From Pelecanus crispus (Eukaryota > Chordata > Aves > Pelecaniformes > Pelecanidae), in NCBI RefSeq assembly GCF_030463565.1, contig NC_134643.1, forward strand, positions 165,996,491 through 166,060,490: a DNA stretch of 64,000 nt. Direction: 5' to 3'. The stretch's first letter is position 1, and every line of letters starts with the position of its first letter. Position numbers and translations under genes: made by a program. A model generated the notes under the pieces. That model had not been told where the DNA came from and made no database searches. It saw only the letters and a list, made by a program, of their open reading frames with translations. This document shows positions 21,549-33,600 of this stretch, piece after piece.

Positions 21549-24500
21549 CATGTAATATCCTTATGCTTACTGAACATTATCTTTAGTGGGTAAGGAATAT
21601 TGAGGGATTCGTTTCCAGTGCTGTACTGAATTAGAAATTGACCTTTTGGGAAAGCCTGCCAGACTTTCAACAACATGATTCATTTTAAACATTACTTTTA
21701 CTTTTTAAACATTCATTTTTATCATGTATTTAATGTTTGAAGTTAATAACTTGTTTAGATTTTGCGATTAGAACGTATTAAACAATTTCACTTCCATTTT
21801 TTCACGCACAGGCAGAATGATGGAACGTTTTGGAAATATATAACCTGAATCTATTTTATCTGCAATCAAAACTATTCAGCAGCTGCTATCTACCTTGAGG
21901 AAAAAAAAAAGAATGTTTTCTCTAGTATATCTTATAGCAATTAGAAATGGGAAACAATATGACAAACCTCAAGCCTCCGAGAGCATCCCTTTAAACACAA
22001 CCTTTCTGAAAACATGTGCGTACACTAATTTCAGCTCCAGGCTTTTAGTTTTTAAAAACTTGTCATCACTTTGAAAGAGAATTCATTGCTTTTCAGACAG
22101 ATGGCCTTCACATTTGTCCCAGTGCACTTGAAAAGGAATGCAGAAAGCCAGTAGATGGCAGCAGGTCTCTGCATGAAACTCTGGCCTCGCCAAGGGCCAA
22201 CCGAGCGAAGACCGGCACCACACTTCATCAATAATTTAAACAAAGGTTTTAATAATAAGCATTGGATGAACTGCATTTACAATTCAAATGTGCATTTTGC
22301 TGATGTAAAGTTCAACACCTTGCTTTGAACAGTATGTTTTCCTCCAAAACAATTAGCTATTGTTTTACTAGCAATAAAATGTCTTTACTTTTCATTTTCA
22401 CAGAGACAGAAAAAATCCGATATCCTTATGGTGAAGGTAAAGGGGGACTCTACCTTCTGCTTCCGTAGCGAGTAGAACAAGGTATTTAGAAATACATGCA
22501 AAAGGTGATTAACTCTGCAATGACACCTTTAAAAAGCAGCTTTCAAAGCTGAATTAAAACAACGTAACAGAGGATTACCATCCTCCATAAATGGTGTTTG
22601 GACACACGAGATGATGTGCAAAGAACGGTGCAGCCGCTCAGTTAGAAATACTTTTCTTATCAGAAATACAAGCAAATGGTTAAATGAACTGATCCACCAC
22701 CCCGGTAAATGTAATAAAATGCCACAGCAATATTCCAGAAGCTGTAAGTGGCACCCAAAGATTTGAGAACCCTTTCCCAAACATGTACCTTGCTTACAAT
22801 TGATATGGCACAGGGAAACCAGCACCATTTTGTATGCAAAAAGCTGCTTTAACTCCAAGCCTCCCGCAGGCATCATCATGACAATTAAGATTGCGGCGCT
22901 CACATTTTCCAACCCAAAATACAGCCAGCGCTCTCCCCGCGCAAGCAACTCCATCCCATGCGGTGCGCTCCTCGCAGTTTCTTTTTCTAAAAGTAAAGCG
23001 CACGTGTCTTCATATGCGTGCACGTATGCACGCTTGCACGTATGCTCTGGGGAGAGGGGAGGTGATGCCTATAGGAGATTTGATGACATAAGTTGCAAAT
23101 AGAATTGCAGCAGTGTGACAAGTCAAATAATAACATCTTACGCGTGTTTCTTTACTCTTGAGTGTCTGTTTTGCAATCAAGACATACAAGTGTCTGCCAG
23201 TTTCTGAAGGATATGATCCTTAAGTGAAATTACTGTGCAAATAAAAGCTTTTTACTCCTATTAAAATTCATCTGAGTCATAAGTGGCAAGGAAAAAAAGC
23301 TTGCAGAGTGTATTCTGCTGTCAATCTAATAAACATTCTGTGCAGAGGGACTATTTATCAAAGATAAATTGTACTTAAAAGTCCTTCATTAAATCTATGG
23401 GGGGGAATATAATTACACCAAATTGCACAGTTTCGGTATCCATGGTTAGTGTCGTCTTTGTACTCAGAGTTTGAAAATAAAAAAAAAGGAAGAAAAAAAA
23501 AAAGGCAGAACACAGAAATAAGTTCGATTTGTGGCCTGTATTGTTGCCTCTTGCAAGAGGCTATTTTGGTACGATTCAAAGGATTAGGTTTACATGCCGG
23601 GTTTTAAGCCACATACAACACTTCCGAGCTGCCCAATTTCAAAATTTAAACTTGAAGTGAAAGCCAGACCTTCTGCCTTCATCTAGGTTACAGTATTTCA
23701 CAGGCACTGAAGTACAGAATTCCCTATGCACTCCACAAGGTACAGCAGTGGGGGAAAAACCATGTTGCTCGGTATGCTGCACTTTAAAGCTCGGTTCTCC
23801 ACACCAAGTTAAAATATCCTTAGCAAACATTGTTTTTACTATCTTTATAATATTCATATCTTTTAGATTCCTTTCTCTGCAGGACTCCTGCTTTGCTTGG
23901 AGTGAGATGTAAGAGTCAGTACACTCAAAGCTTTAAAACGCAGGTCTTTGTTATTGATGAGCTGTTCCTTTTCCTTTTGTATTTGTTTATTGTTCTTTAG
24001 TCTGTTTGGGGGATAAGCAAGTTACTGTAATCAAGAAGTAAAAAATAACAACAGTAAACTTCTGGGGAAAGGCCTTTTTTGGCACAGTTGGTTCACAAGC
24101 GACCTTTCAGAATATAAAAAGACAAAGCTGCAAAGAGAGGTTCCTTCTTTAAGATTACCTTTGATGTATTTCTGCTGCTGGCTGGACCCCACTAAACACC
24201 CGCCTGTGTCCCTTTGCAAGGCTGTTCCTTATCTCTCGGGGACGAGTTGTGCAGAGGGGGTGCAGGGGGGCTGTTCACCTAAGCGAGGTGCAGAGGTCTC
24301 TCTGGGAGACCAAGTCAAACAAACTGGCCTGCCAGGGCGGCTAAAACAAAGACAGTTAAGAAGATGCCGCATTTTTTTTTATTAACGCTGCTGCCATGCC
24401 TTTGATTTAGCGAGGACAACGCTGAACGTATGAGGCAGAAGTTTCGGTGTGCGACTAACGGAGTGCAGACAAGGTTCGGGTTTTTTCCTTTTATCCTCAC

Positions 24501-26173
24501 GAGGAGGAGGAGACGGGAGAAAGAAGGGGCGTAAATTGGGCAAGGCTGTAAACTTTGGGTTACAAATAAGAGACCAGAAGGTTTCCACTGGCTTAAACCA
24601 AAAGAAACATCTGTCGGAGTCATAAATAGATGGCGGGTGGACTCTCAGAGCAAGGAAATCTGCTAGCCATCAGATCTCCGCTGATGAGTAGTTGTCACCA
24701 ACCACTGCTCCACTCCGCAGGGTTTCAGAGCCTAATTCTGCCAGCCAAAGCAAAGTTAATAAAGAGGTACCCGAAAGGAGCCGTACAGCTTTTGATGGCA
24801 CAGAAAACAGGTGTTTCTCTTCCACAAGACTGCTGGAGTCCACAATCAGTTGGCAAAAATTATAGTAGAGAAAAGTGATGTTACTTAATAGTTTTCTAAG
24901 GGTAACAGTATCCTGTCCTACCTCGCCCACTAAATGAATTGGACGTTTATGTAATGCAAAACTACCTCTTACAACCAGATCTCCGTGACAAAAAAGAAGA
25001 TGACAAAAAGGTGTAATAATAGCAGTGCAAAGGAGTAAGGGCAGGGTGGAAACAAAGCAAATGCAGTGAAAATTATACCTTGGGTTTTGTGTTGCTTTTC
25101 TGTAGATATATACCATACTGATCCCCTAAGTCAGTAGACAAGAAGTAGACCGGCTGCTACAAAAAAGGGGGCCAGGGTACATCTGACCCCATCTTTGCTT
25201 AAAACCAAGTTCTGTAGTTTGCACAGATACAGTTCCCTTGCTGTGTACAACGAATATTGTAAACCTTCAGTAAAATGCTCAAAACTGCACTCTGTTACAT
25301 CTCACATTAGTTTATTAAATATGATCTTCCCTGTACACCTGAAACTCATGTCCCCAGAAGCTGTAAATGTTCAAACTCCATCGGAGATTTTATAGAGCAA
25401 TCTAATGTATCACTACCCATATGTTACTTACGGCAGCGTTTGGACTGCTGACCAGATGTGGATTTTCAGTATGCTTCACCTAAATGTTCAACCGTGTTTT
25501 TCAAACGTCTGTCATTCTTGCGGTCAGAAGGGTGGAAATCTTACGTAGCTCAGATTTCAGCAGAGAAACTGTCTGCTGTGCGTCTTCGTTATTTTCACTA
25601 ACCTTACAGTCTCATTTTTGGAATCAGTGAAATTTATTAACTGTGGTCACGTAATTTCCCTTTGACATTCCCAATCCGCATCCTGCCTCGAGTCACTTAA
25701 TTGCTGTCACCTGCAGTTTGACCATCATGGATTCACAAGGAGCATGTTATTCAGTGTTCATTCGAAGCAATACTAAGCAACGTTCCAGTGCTGAACACAA
25801 CGAGCACGCTGCCTGTTTTTATTAACCATTATACATTTTAACATCGTGACCATACCCTTGCTTAGATTTCCACCACGGTATCGAAATGGGAAAATGATGT
25901 GTTTGTTCCGTATTAATTGAAGGTGGCGGGCACCTCCTTCTTTCAGAGCCAAGGATTCCTTGCTCAACGAGGAGATAAATGACATTTTGCAAATCACAGC
26001 GGCTTTTTTTCCCAGCTCCGAGTTCTAGAGCTAATTGACTTCCGCAGGGTGGTGGCGAGGACTGGCATTAACACCTGCACAAAATACCGGCACTTTTAGT
26101 CTCATGGCGAGCAAAAACTCAACACGCTACGGAGACACTTAAAAAACACGAAACCAAAACCCAAAACGGCCGC

Positions 26174-26198
26174 AAAAAAAAAAAAAAAAAAAAAAAAA
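26174..26198 (+). repeat. A25 homopolymer
   Basis: Twenty-five consecutive A directly follow ACGGCCGC. No retrotransposed gene is recognisable upstream, so this may be slippage rather than a retroposon tail. Confidence 0.85.
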
Positions 26199-26289
26199 TC
26201 CTGAGCCTTCTTCAGCAGCCGGTAAAGGGAAAGAAAAAGGAGAGACACCTCACCGCCGTGTAGTACACACTCCAGCAGCAGAGACTTAA

Positions 26290-26580
26290 TTAGACTTGTA
26301 ATTCAGCCGCGTTTCCCACTTCCCGTTCCTCGCGTGGCACGCAATTAGCACTCTGGAGAAACCTACCACGGGTTAAAGCCACGCACAAACACACTCCCTC
26401 CACTTCGGGCTCAGGCTGAGCAGGCGGGCTGAAAAGCGGGCCGGCTGAGAAGCTGGGAGATGTCCTTCTCCTGGAGCCAGGGCGCAGGCGGGCAAGGTGA
26501 ACGGAGCGGGGACCAGCGGGGCGAGCGGGGCGAGCGGAGGAGCCGGCCCCAGCTGCGCTCGCCGGAGCAGCCTGTTAGTG
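26290..26580. promoter_or_regulatory. CpG island deep in a PCCA intron
   Basis: By eye there are about 25 CpG in roughly 270 bases, with repeated GGGGCGAGC and AGCGGGG motifs (GC-box-like) against an AT-rich background. The island is followed by several hundred bases of non-repetitive, homeodomain-motif-rich sequence. Such islands often mark promoters of non-coding RNAs or developmental enhancers. No open frame here resembles a known protein. Confidence 0.45.
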
Positions 26581-26599
26581 GCACAATGCTTTGACAACT

Positions 26600-27160
26600 C
26601 CATCAGCGCAGTCTCAAGGTAGCTGTCAATCAGGACGCATCATTTAATACAACAGCACACTAAGGATTTTCTCCGGCAAGCCACATGACAGCGTATCTAC
26701 AGCTCTATTTATATCAGCGCCCAGTTGTGTTTACCGCGCCGTTGTAATTAGAAAAGATGCAACAGGCAGCGATGTTATTCGGATTTCCATTTTGTCGTGC
26801 TGCCACGTAAAGTGCGATCTGGCTTCACAGAGTCATGCTAAATGACAAAAGCGCTATTTTCTTCAGTCTCTGTGCTCAGACGGCACTTCATTTGCAGCTA
26901 TCTATAATTAGATTAATGGTGTAGTGCCGTACAAAGCAGGCCCACTTCACATCAGATAGCGTATGAATTAGGACAAACACTTATTTCAATTCCAGGCAGA
27001 GAAAGCAGTGACTGGGGTATTTAGCATACCCTTTATGGTGGAATGAGATGTTAATTGTGTACCATTACCTCTAAACTGCTTGCTTGTTGTATAAATCACT
27101 GTGCTAATTGATGCAGAGATAGAAACGTAGCCACAGGCAAGAAAGCAACGGAATGAGAGC
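26600..27160. promoter_or_regulatory. candidate conserved non-coding element beside the CpG island
   Basis: Complex, repeat-free sequence. It contains TAATTA at 26745-26750 and 26905-26910, the latter continuing into GATTAATGG, and an inverted GTCAT/ATGAC pair (26833-26846). It also has TTAATTGTGT near 27051 and GCTAATTGATGC near 27103. The texture resembles deeply conserved vertebrate enhancers. PCCA is, from established synteny, near ZIC2 and ZIC5, which makes a bystander-intron enhancer plausible. This is inference only. Confidence 0.35.
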
Positions 27161-27288
27161 TGAAGATGGTGGATAAAGGATTATCGAGTAAAACCATATG
27201 GAGATGAGGTTCCTTTGAAACCTGCCCACAAGCAGCGCTACCAGGAACTACGGGGCAAAAGTGCTGCACTGCTCGGTAAGAAAAAGTG

Positions 27289-27309
27289 TATATATATATA
27301 TATATATAT
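27289..27309 (+). repeat. (TA)10 microsatellite
   Basis: Ten consecutive TA units follow GTG and end in TTTT. It is a simple dinucleotide repeat, likely polymorphic. Confidence 0.9.
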
Positions 27310-29399
27310 TTTACACCATCGTTTCAGAACAGACTCTTAGTAGCACGGCCGAGCCAAGCAGAAAACTGAAGAATAAATGTGTGTAATGAACCTCAACACA
27401 CGCTTCCAAAAGACAAGTAGCAGGGTAGGCACGCCTTGGGAATCATCACCACACTGCCTGGATTTTGGGGGCCTGAGTTAATAAGTAACACTTGAAAACT
27501 GTTCCAGAGCAGATGTTCCCCTGACCCATCTGTGGAGTAGAAATGCAGATTCTGTAAACAGAAACTGTGTCTGTGTTAAAAAAAAAAAAACAAAAACAAA
27601 AAACAAACCAACAACACCAAACAAAAACTCAAGACATTCAAGTGGCTGATAAGTTAAATGTCTTAATAAGAAGGGAAGAAGCTTCACACACCTATAGTAA
27701 CAACTACACATATGCTAGCCCGTGCACATACAGAGACAAGGAAATCCCTGAATATCCCTCTTCACATACTGTGGAAGCGGGAGAGGAGAATCTCTCAGAA
27801 GTAACAAGTAGCTGTGCCAGCACCAGGACTAAGGAAGGCTGCTTTCTCACGGACAGGTTTTGTAGTTGTTTGTCATCTCTAAAACAGCGTTGCAGCCTCC
27901 GGGGCATTCGTAACTGCACTCCCCAGTGTAGATTCCCTCACCTCAGATGGTGAGTTTGACCAAGCCCGCTGCCCACACTCTCTACCACACAGAGCTGTAG
28001 CCTTCTCCTCTAGCTGGACACCTCTTATTCACTAAATACGTTGGACCATAATGCTTCCAGGACCCTTTGCCCTCTGTTACATTTGCCTGAAGTCGATTAA
28101 CTAAGTCAAAGTTACTGGGAAGCCAGCAGACAAGCCCACGACAGACACCCAGCATGTTTGCCTGAGCCTTGGTTTCTTGGCAAAGGTGGCTAAAAATAGC
28201 ATTATGAAAGGCAGATGAGCTACAACGCCATCTTGAGCACCATGTTCAAGGACAAGCCAACTGGGTGACACACTCACCTTCGAGCCATGCTTCTTCCCCT
28301 ACAGACACTGCAAATCTGTTTGGCACAACTATTCTGCAGAAGAGTGGCTCTAGTACACATGCTGGAGCCAACACCACTGCACTCTAACTCATCTCCCCTC
28401 TGCCCCCAAATTATTTTATAAACTTGTTTCTTAAGCTTCTTGTTCAGAAAACTTGGTTGAACTTGCACACAACTAAGACTTAGCTTCATACTAACAAAAT
28501 GCCAAGACAAAAATGCTAGCAACTGAAATACTACTCAATGTCTTATTCTAAGAAAATATATTCCCCTCACTCACAACATGATACTGAAGAGCAAATGCGG
28601 ACTTTCAGCCACAAGCTCTAAGATCTTAGCACAGTGAAATAAACTTCCAAAAAATACAAGGTATCTTCCCCTTGAGTGTTCAATCCCCACTATTCTTCAG
28701 CGTTTGATATTGCCTTAGCTTAAAAGAGCAAAGAGAATGCATTATATTTACTAGATATCTCACTGTCCTAAGGTTCATTAAAAAAAGCGAGATACGGCAT
28801 TTTCCAACCTTGTTTTTAATTTTCTTTTGGAACGACTTGTTTTTCCTACATATGGCACCTAATTGTTACTTGGGGGGGGCGGGTGTCAAGTATTGCAGTA
28901 GTGTTTATTGACCTCAGCTCCCAAAGAAATACACATAACAAATATATATGTATATGGGTATCCATGTATAATAAGGGAGGGCTTGGGGGTGGACAGTTAC
29001 CCGTTACAAACAAGCAATACTAATGCACAAATTACTGCTTGCTGCAAAATCAAGTGAATAGCAGAAGAGTATCACGTATTGGTTGACGAAGTGCTTCAAT
29101 TACTTTGAGAGGAACCTTTAAATTATTTCCAACACAATACACCAAACAGGAGTAAGTAGAGTGATGTTAAAGAGTCACTGTCCTGAAATGATGGTAGAGT
29201 TCAACAGTTTAGATTTTGGTCACCAGACATACAAAGCCTGTGGATTATCCTCCTTTATCACTGCAGCTTACAACTTTAAGGAAATGCCAGCTATGGCCAA
29301 CCAAAAGGACCGGTGAAACAGAAACAAATGGCAGTAGAAAAAAACCCCTGTGTTGACTACTTTGAAATAACACCTCCCAAGCGTGCAGCTAGTTGACAT

Positions 29400-29800
29400 A
29401 AATAGAAACGCATTGAGGAAAAGAGCTGTGAAGCTGTGTAACAGTCCTGTTCCTAATCATTAATCGCTTTTTTTAGACCATTTAAACTAGCCCATTAGAG
29501 CCTGCAGCAAAATGCCAACACTCCCATCACTTGCATGTCAGCAGTGCTGGTGTTAACAGGAGAAAATATATGGTTTCTATGACTGCGCCCCGGTTCTACA
29601 GCATTTGCTACCTTTAATTGAAAAAGGCAGTTAAACACGAGGTAAATCATTCAGTTAGCTAAGCTGTTTAATAACACATAATTGATAATGTCAATATGTT
29701 ACAGTGACATAATGCATCACTTTCATCACTCTTATGCTTCAAATACGGTCAACTTATACTTCAAACATTTACTTTATATCTGCTTTTTAATGAAAAACCC
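29400..29800. promoter_or_regulatory. candidate conserved non-coding element
   Basis: Repeat-free sequence with TAATCATTAATCG at 29454-29466, ATAATTGATAATG near 29678-29690 and further ATTA cores. It was picked out by texture and motif density only; no function is demonstrated. Confidence 0.25.
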
Positions 29801-30489
29801 AAGGAGAACTGCCTTGAGTACCACGTGTGGAACATAGGTACAATACACACCGCTGCCTAAACTCATCTGCGGGTTCGTTAGGAACATGTTCCTGCCACAA
29901 CGCTTGCAACTTTGTGAAAATGGTTTAGTTATGTCATTAGCAACTTGCTTTTTGTCTTAAAACACCAGAAGCTCTTACTGGAATAATATGTATTTCTCTG
30001 ATAAAAATCTGTTGAAAAAGAGTGAAAAAATCTGCACAAGAAAAAGCAACTACTTGCTTTCTGAAATCTGTCCCAATCCTGCAGGCTTTTGCCTAGCTTT
30101 TCACATGTAACCAGGCCAAACTGTAGCCATCAGGACTTCTTGTTAGCATAAGGCAAATCGCATGCCTAAGTGTTTACAAAATCATACCCCCTAAATATGG
30201 AATATGATCTGGAGTAGGAAAAAATATCTTATCAGCTATGTACACACAGTGTGGTTAAACATGACCAACCCCATTATACAATACAGTGGTTTTTAACATG
30301 TATTAATAAAAAAAAACCCATTTTATTTCTACAAGTATTTTAAATGGACAAGAACATTTGACCTGTTTATTATATAACAATAAAAATGTGCTGCCTCATA
30401 AGTACATGCTTGCCCTCCTCCTGTTTTTATAACTGGAAAGTAGCTGTAGGCAGTGGTAATGATATCACTACGACCAAGTCTTTAAACGT

Positions 30490-30615
30490 AGAATCATAGA
30501 ATCGTTTAGGTTGGAAAAAGACCTGTAAGATCATCAAGTCCAACCATTAACCTAACACTATGAAGTCCACAACTAAACCAATAAAGGGTAGAGTAATAAT
30601 TAATTTCATGTTTCT
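30490..30615 (-). mobile_element. CR1 LINE 3' tail
   Basis: It starts with AGAATCATAGAATCGTTTAG, the antisense of the CR1 terminus, followed by GGTTGGAAAAAGACC, AAGTCCAACCATTAACC and CCACAACTAAACCAATAAAG. It closely parallels the solo tail at 42154 and the 3' end of the larger copy at 40260-40366, so it belongs to the same or a near subfamily. It is severely 5'-truncated and carries no protein segment. Confidence 0.85.
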
Positions 30616-33600
30616 TGGACATCTTTCAGAGAGAAGTTTGGTTCAACTGTCCTGGAGTTCATCACCTGAGGAGAAGAGTTACAGAGACATCCAACTAATA
30701 AAGGTTGCAATGAACTGCACTGGCCACAGGTGACTACCAAGTTGTCCGTATGTCTTGCTAAGGTAGAGTAATGGATTCTCACAACCATAAAAAGCAAGTC
30801 CATTGATAATGAACTGCGCAAGGCTCACAAAAGCAACCTGTAGCGTTTGGTTTGAATAGAGACCCAGGTGATGTATATAAGGTAACAACTTATAAAAAGG
30901 GAAAAGCCAACAAAGATGTGTAAAACTATAGCGCCAATTATATAGCAACCCAATGCCTGTAGGATACTTACTATTTGTCGGCCTGGTTCGTTTTGGTTAA
31001 CTACAAATTTGTAAGTTACTCGGTAAGTTTAGTAAGGAAGTACTATTTGAAAATTACTATCTGATTTGGGGCATGACACATCCCCCTCTAGAAAAAAAAA
31101 ACCAAAAACCCAAACTCTTGAGTAGAATTGATTTACAGAAATGTCAAGCAAATGCTGCTTAATTTCTAGACACCAATAGTATTTCCCCTCTGGGTGGCCA
31201 GGAAATAATAAATGTTTGACTCCTCTTCCCTTCAAGCCCAGCACTACTTTTGGCACTCGCTTAAATGGAAGAAAAAGCAGAGCACAGAGGCCTTTCATTC
31301 ACTGTAAGGCTACCTACAACCATACAGAACATTTAGATAGATCTTATTTTCCACTGACTGCAAAAATGGTTTTAGTCTGTACGTTTCACAGGGAGAAAAT
31401 TGCAGAGCAAACTGCATTCTTTCACAGCTTACAAAGTTTTCTAATGGTTGGGCAAGCACTGGTTAGAGCTTGGTCTGTTAATATGCCTTGGAGTGCTTCC
31501 AAATACTACTTGGTAAGCCACAGCATCTTTCTGTTTTGTTTTGTAAAGCAGCTAGTACAATGACATCTACAACTGGAGAAAAATGTGCGTAGGAAGCCAA
31601 GGCCTTTGTACAGAGATTTGACTCAGTTTACAAAGTTCTCTGGATTGAAATATGGAATTAGGGAAGTTAACATGAAGGCCCTTGAACTTGGGCAAGTCCA
31701 GATGCATTTGTAAGGCTGTTGCAAACTCAAAATTCAAAGCAGGAGTCTAGCTGGTCATGAGAGGAAGCTGTGAGAAAGAAGTGACTACACGTATGAGAAC
31801 TCAAGCTATCAAAGGTGGTGCAGCTTTACATAAACTGTATGATAATCTCTTCTGTACGTCTTCCTGCCGGACAGCGCTCTCACACCGCAGCAATTACACA
31901 GTCCGGCAACTAATGTAGGGGTTTTAGTAGTACTACTGTTCAGGTTAGAGATATTTTGTCCTGGACTTGTTTCTGTCAGTAGTCCCACTGATTTCAGTAA
32001 GTTCATGGTCTCACCCAAGATACTTCAGTGAGAACTTTCAATTCAATAAGAACCAAGTGAGTTGCTACACTGGACATTAATATGGACATATCTGCCTCAA
32101 AAAAACCTGTTTGTTTGAAAAATGAATCCCTCATCTTTACTGTCTTCAGGGTGGGGCTGGTGAAAAACTAAATAATACAGGGAAAGTTGTGCTCTACTTT
32201 TTCATTCCTCAGTTTAAGGAAACTTAGTTTTTATTTCAGATGCAATAAAACTAACAAAACAGACTGTAAGATTATGAAAATTCATAAAAACTCTATAAAC
32301 TTTACGATATGTAATAAACCAGTTTTTAATTATGTTTCCTAATTATTCTGGATACTAAATCATCATGAAAGTCTCAGAAATATTGCAGCTACAGCACCAG
32401 TATTACACCTGTTCCCTACCATTAAGTTTCCAGGGATCATTTCATGGTATTAGGATGGATATCACATTAGCAATAGATGCACATTCTCTAATCTTTGTAA
32501 TTCAGAAATACGTGCTGTTGCATCTATGATTACTAGCAGCACTATTCATGCAGGACTTAAAATGTTCTTTTACGTTACAGACTAGTGCTTTTATAATTCA
32601 AACCTTACATGACAATCTTTGCTAATACCCAAGGGCTAGATCCAATAAAAGACTTACATACCCAAAGCAGGACACTTAGGCAGAATTGAAGCACCTAAAT
32701 CCAAAATGGCAACACAAACCCCTGATCATCTGTCACTTAACACTGAAGGTACCTATATTCTATCCTCCTACATGGTTCAGAATACACGTTTAGAGTTCTG
32801 CTGCTGCACCTCCTCAGAACCAAGTAATACAGCTACTTCCTTCTTCAAGCCCAGACGTGACCCAGAAGTCAGGAAAGCAGCGTCCAGTTCTGCTCCAGGG
32901 ACCATTTCTACATTTTTCTTTCGACTGACATTGCATATCATACATAAAATATTGCAGAGCAGACAGAAAAAAAATAGAAAATTTGAGAACAAATGGATAG
33001 TAAAAATTGAAAAAAAGAAAACTCTCCAAGACCAGCCTCTTATTTTCAGCTTTAAGCACTCATGTAGTCAAACATATCTCTTATGTGTGCTGATGAATTG
33101 GAGCAGCTATTTAAAAAACAGGCTTATATTTATAAATATTTCAGTCACACCGATACAAAGTCAGTAATTGCCAAATACACATCAGACAATTTATGACCGA
33201 GCTCTCTTAGCCCAAAGCCATAACACTCACCTAAGAGACTCAGGTAAGAAGTGAGTCCTGGGAGTCCTTTACCAGCGAACAGCAACATTATTCAGTGGAT
33301 TTGGGACTGGAGATGAAGTGATGAACATTACTGTATGCAATTACGCCTCATAGGGCAGTAGAATGCAATCACCCAAATGAAGATCGGACTAGAACACCTC
33401 AGTTAACAACTCGTAACCATCCCCCCCGAAGTTATTAGTGTGTGAGCTTTGGCTGCTACTTCGTAATTGATTTAACCTCTGTCCTCAGCGCAATATTTTG
33501 AAGTTGTTGGTTCAAGTGATCTAGTATTTATTTTTTTAATTAGACTAAGTTTTTGTGAAGCATTCAGAGCACAGAGTATATTGATTTCCGTATTTTCATC

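Noticed and set aside
21473-21676. Small Phe/Ser-rich membrane-like protein
   Set aside because: Its hydrophobic end is the translation of the A6G tract.
24670-25116. 148-codon open frame on the - strand
   Set aside because: No family features; not flanked by convincing splice sites and not resembling any PCCA segment.
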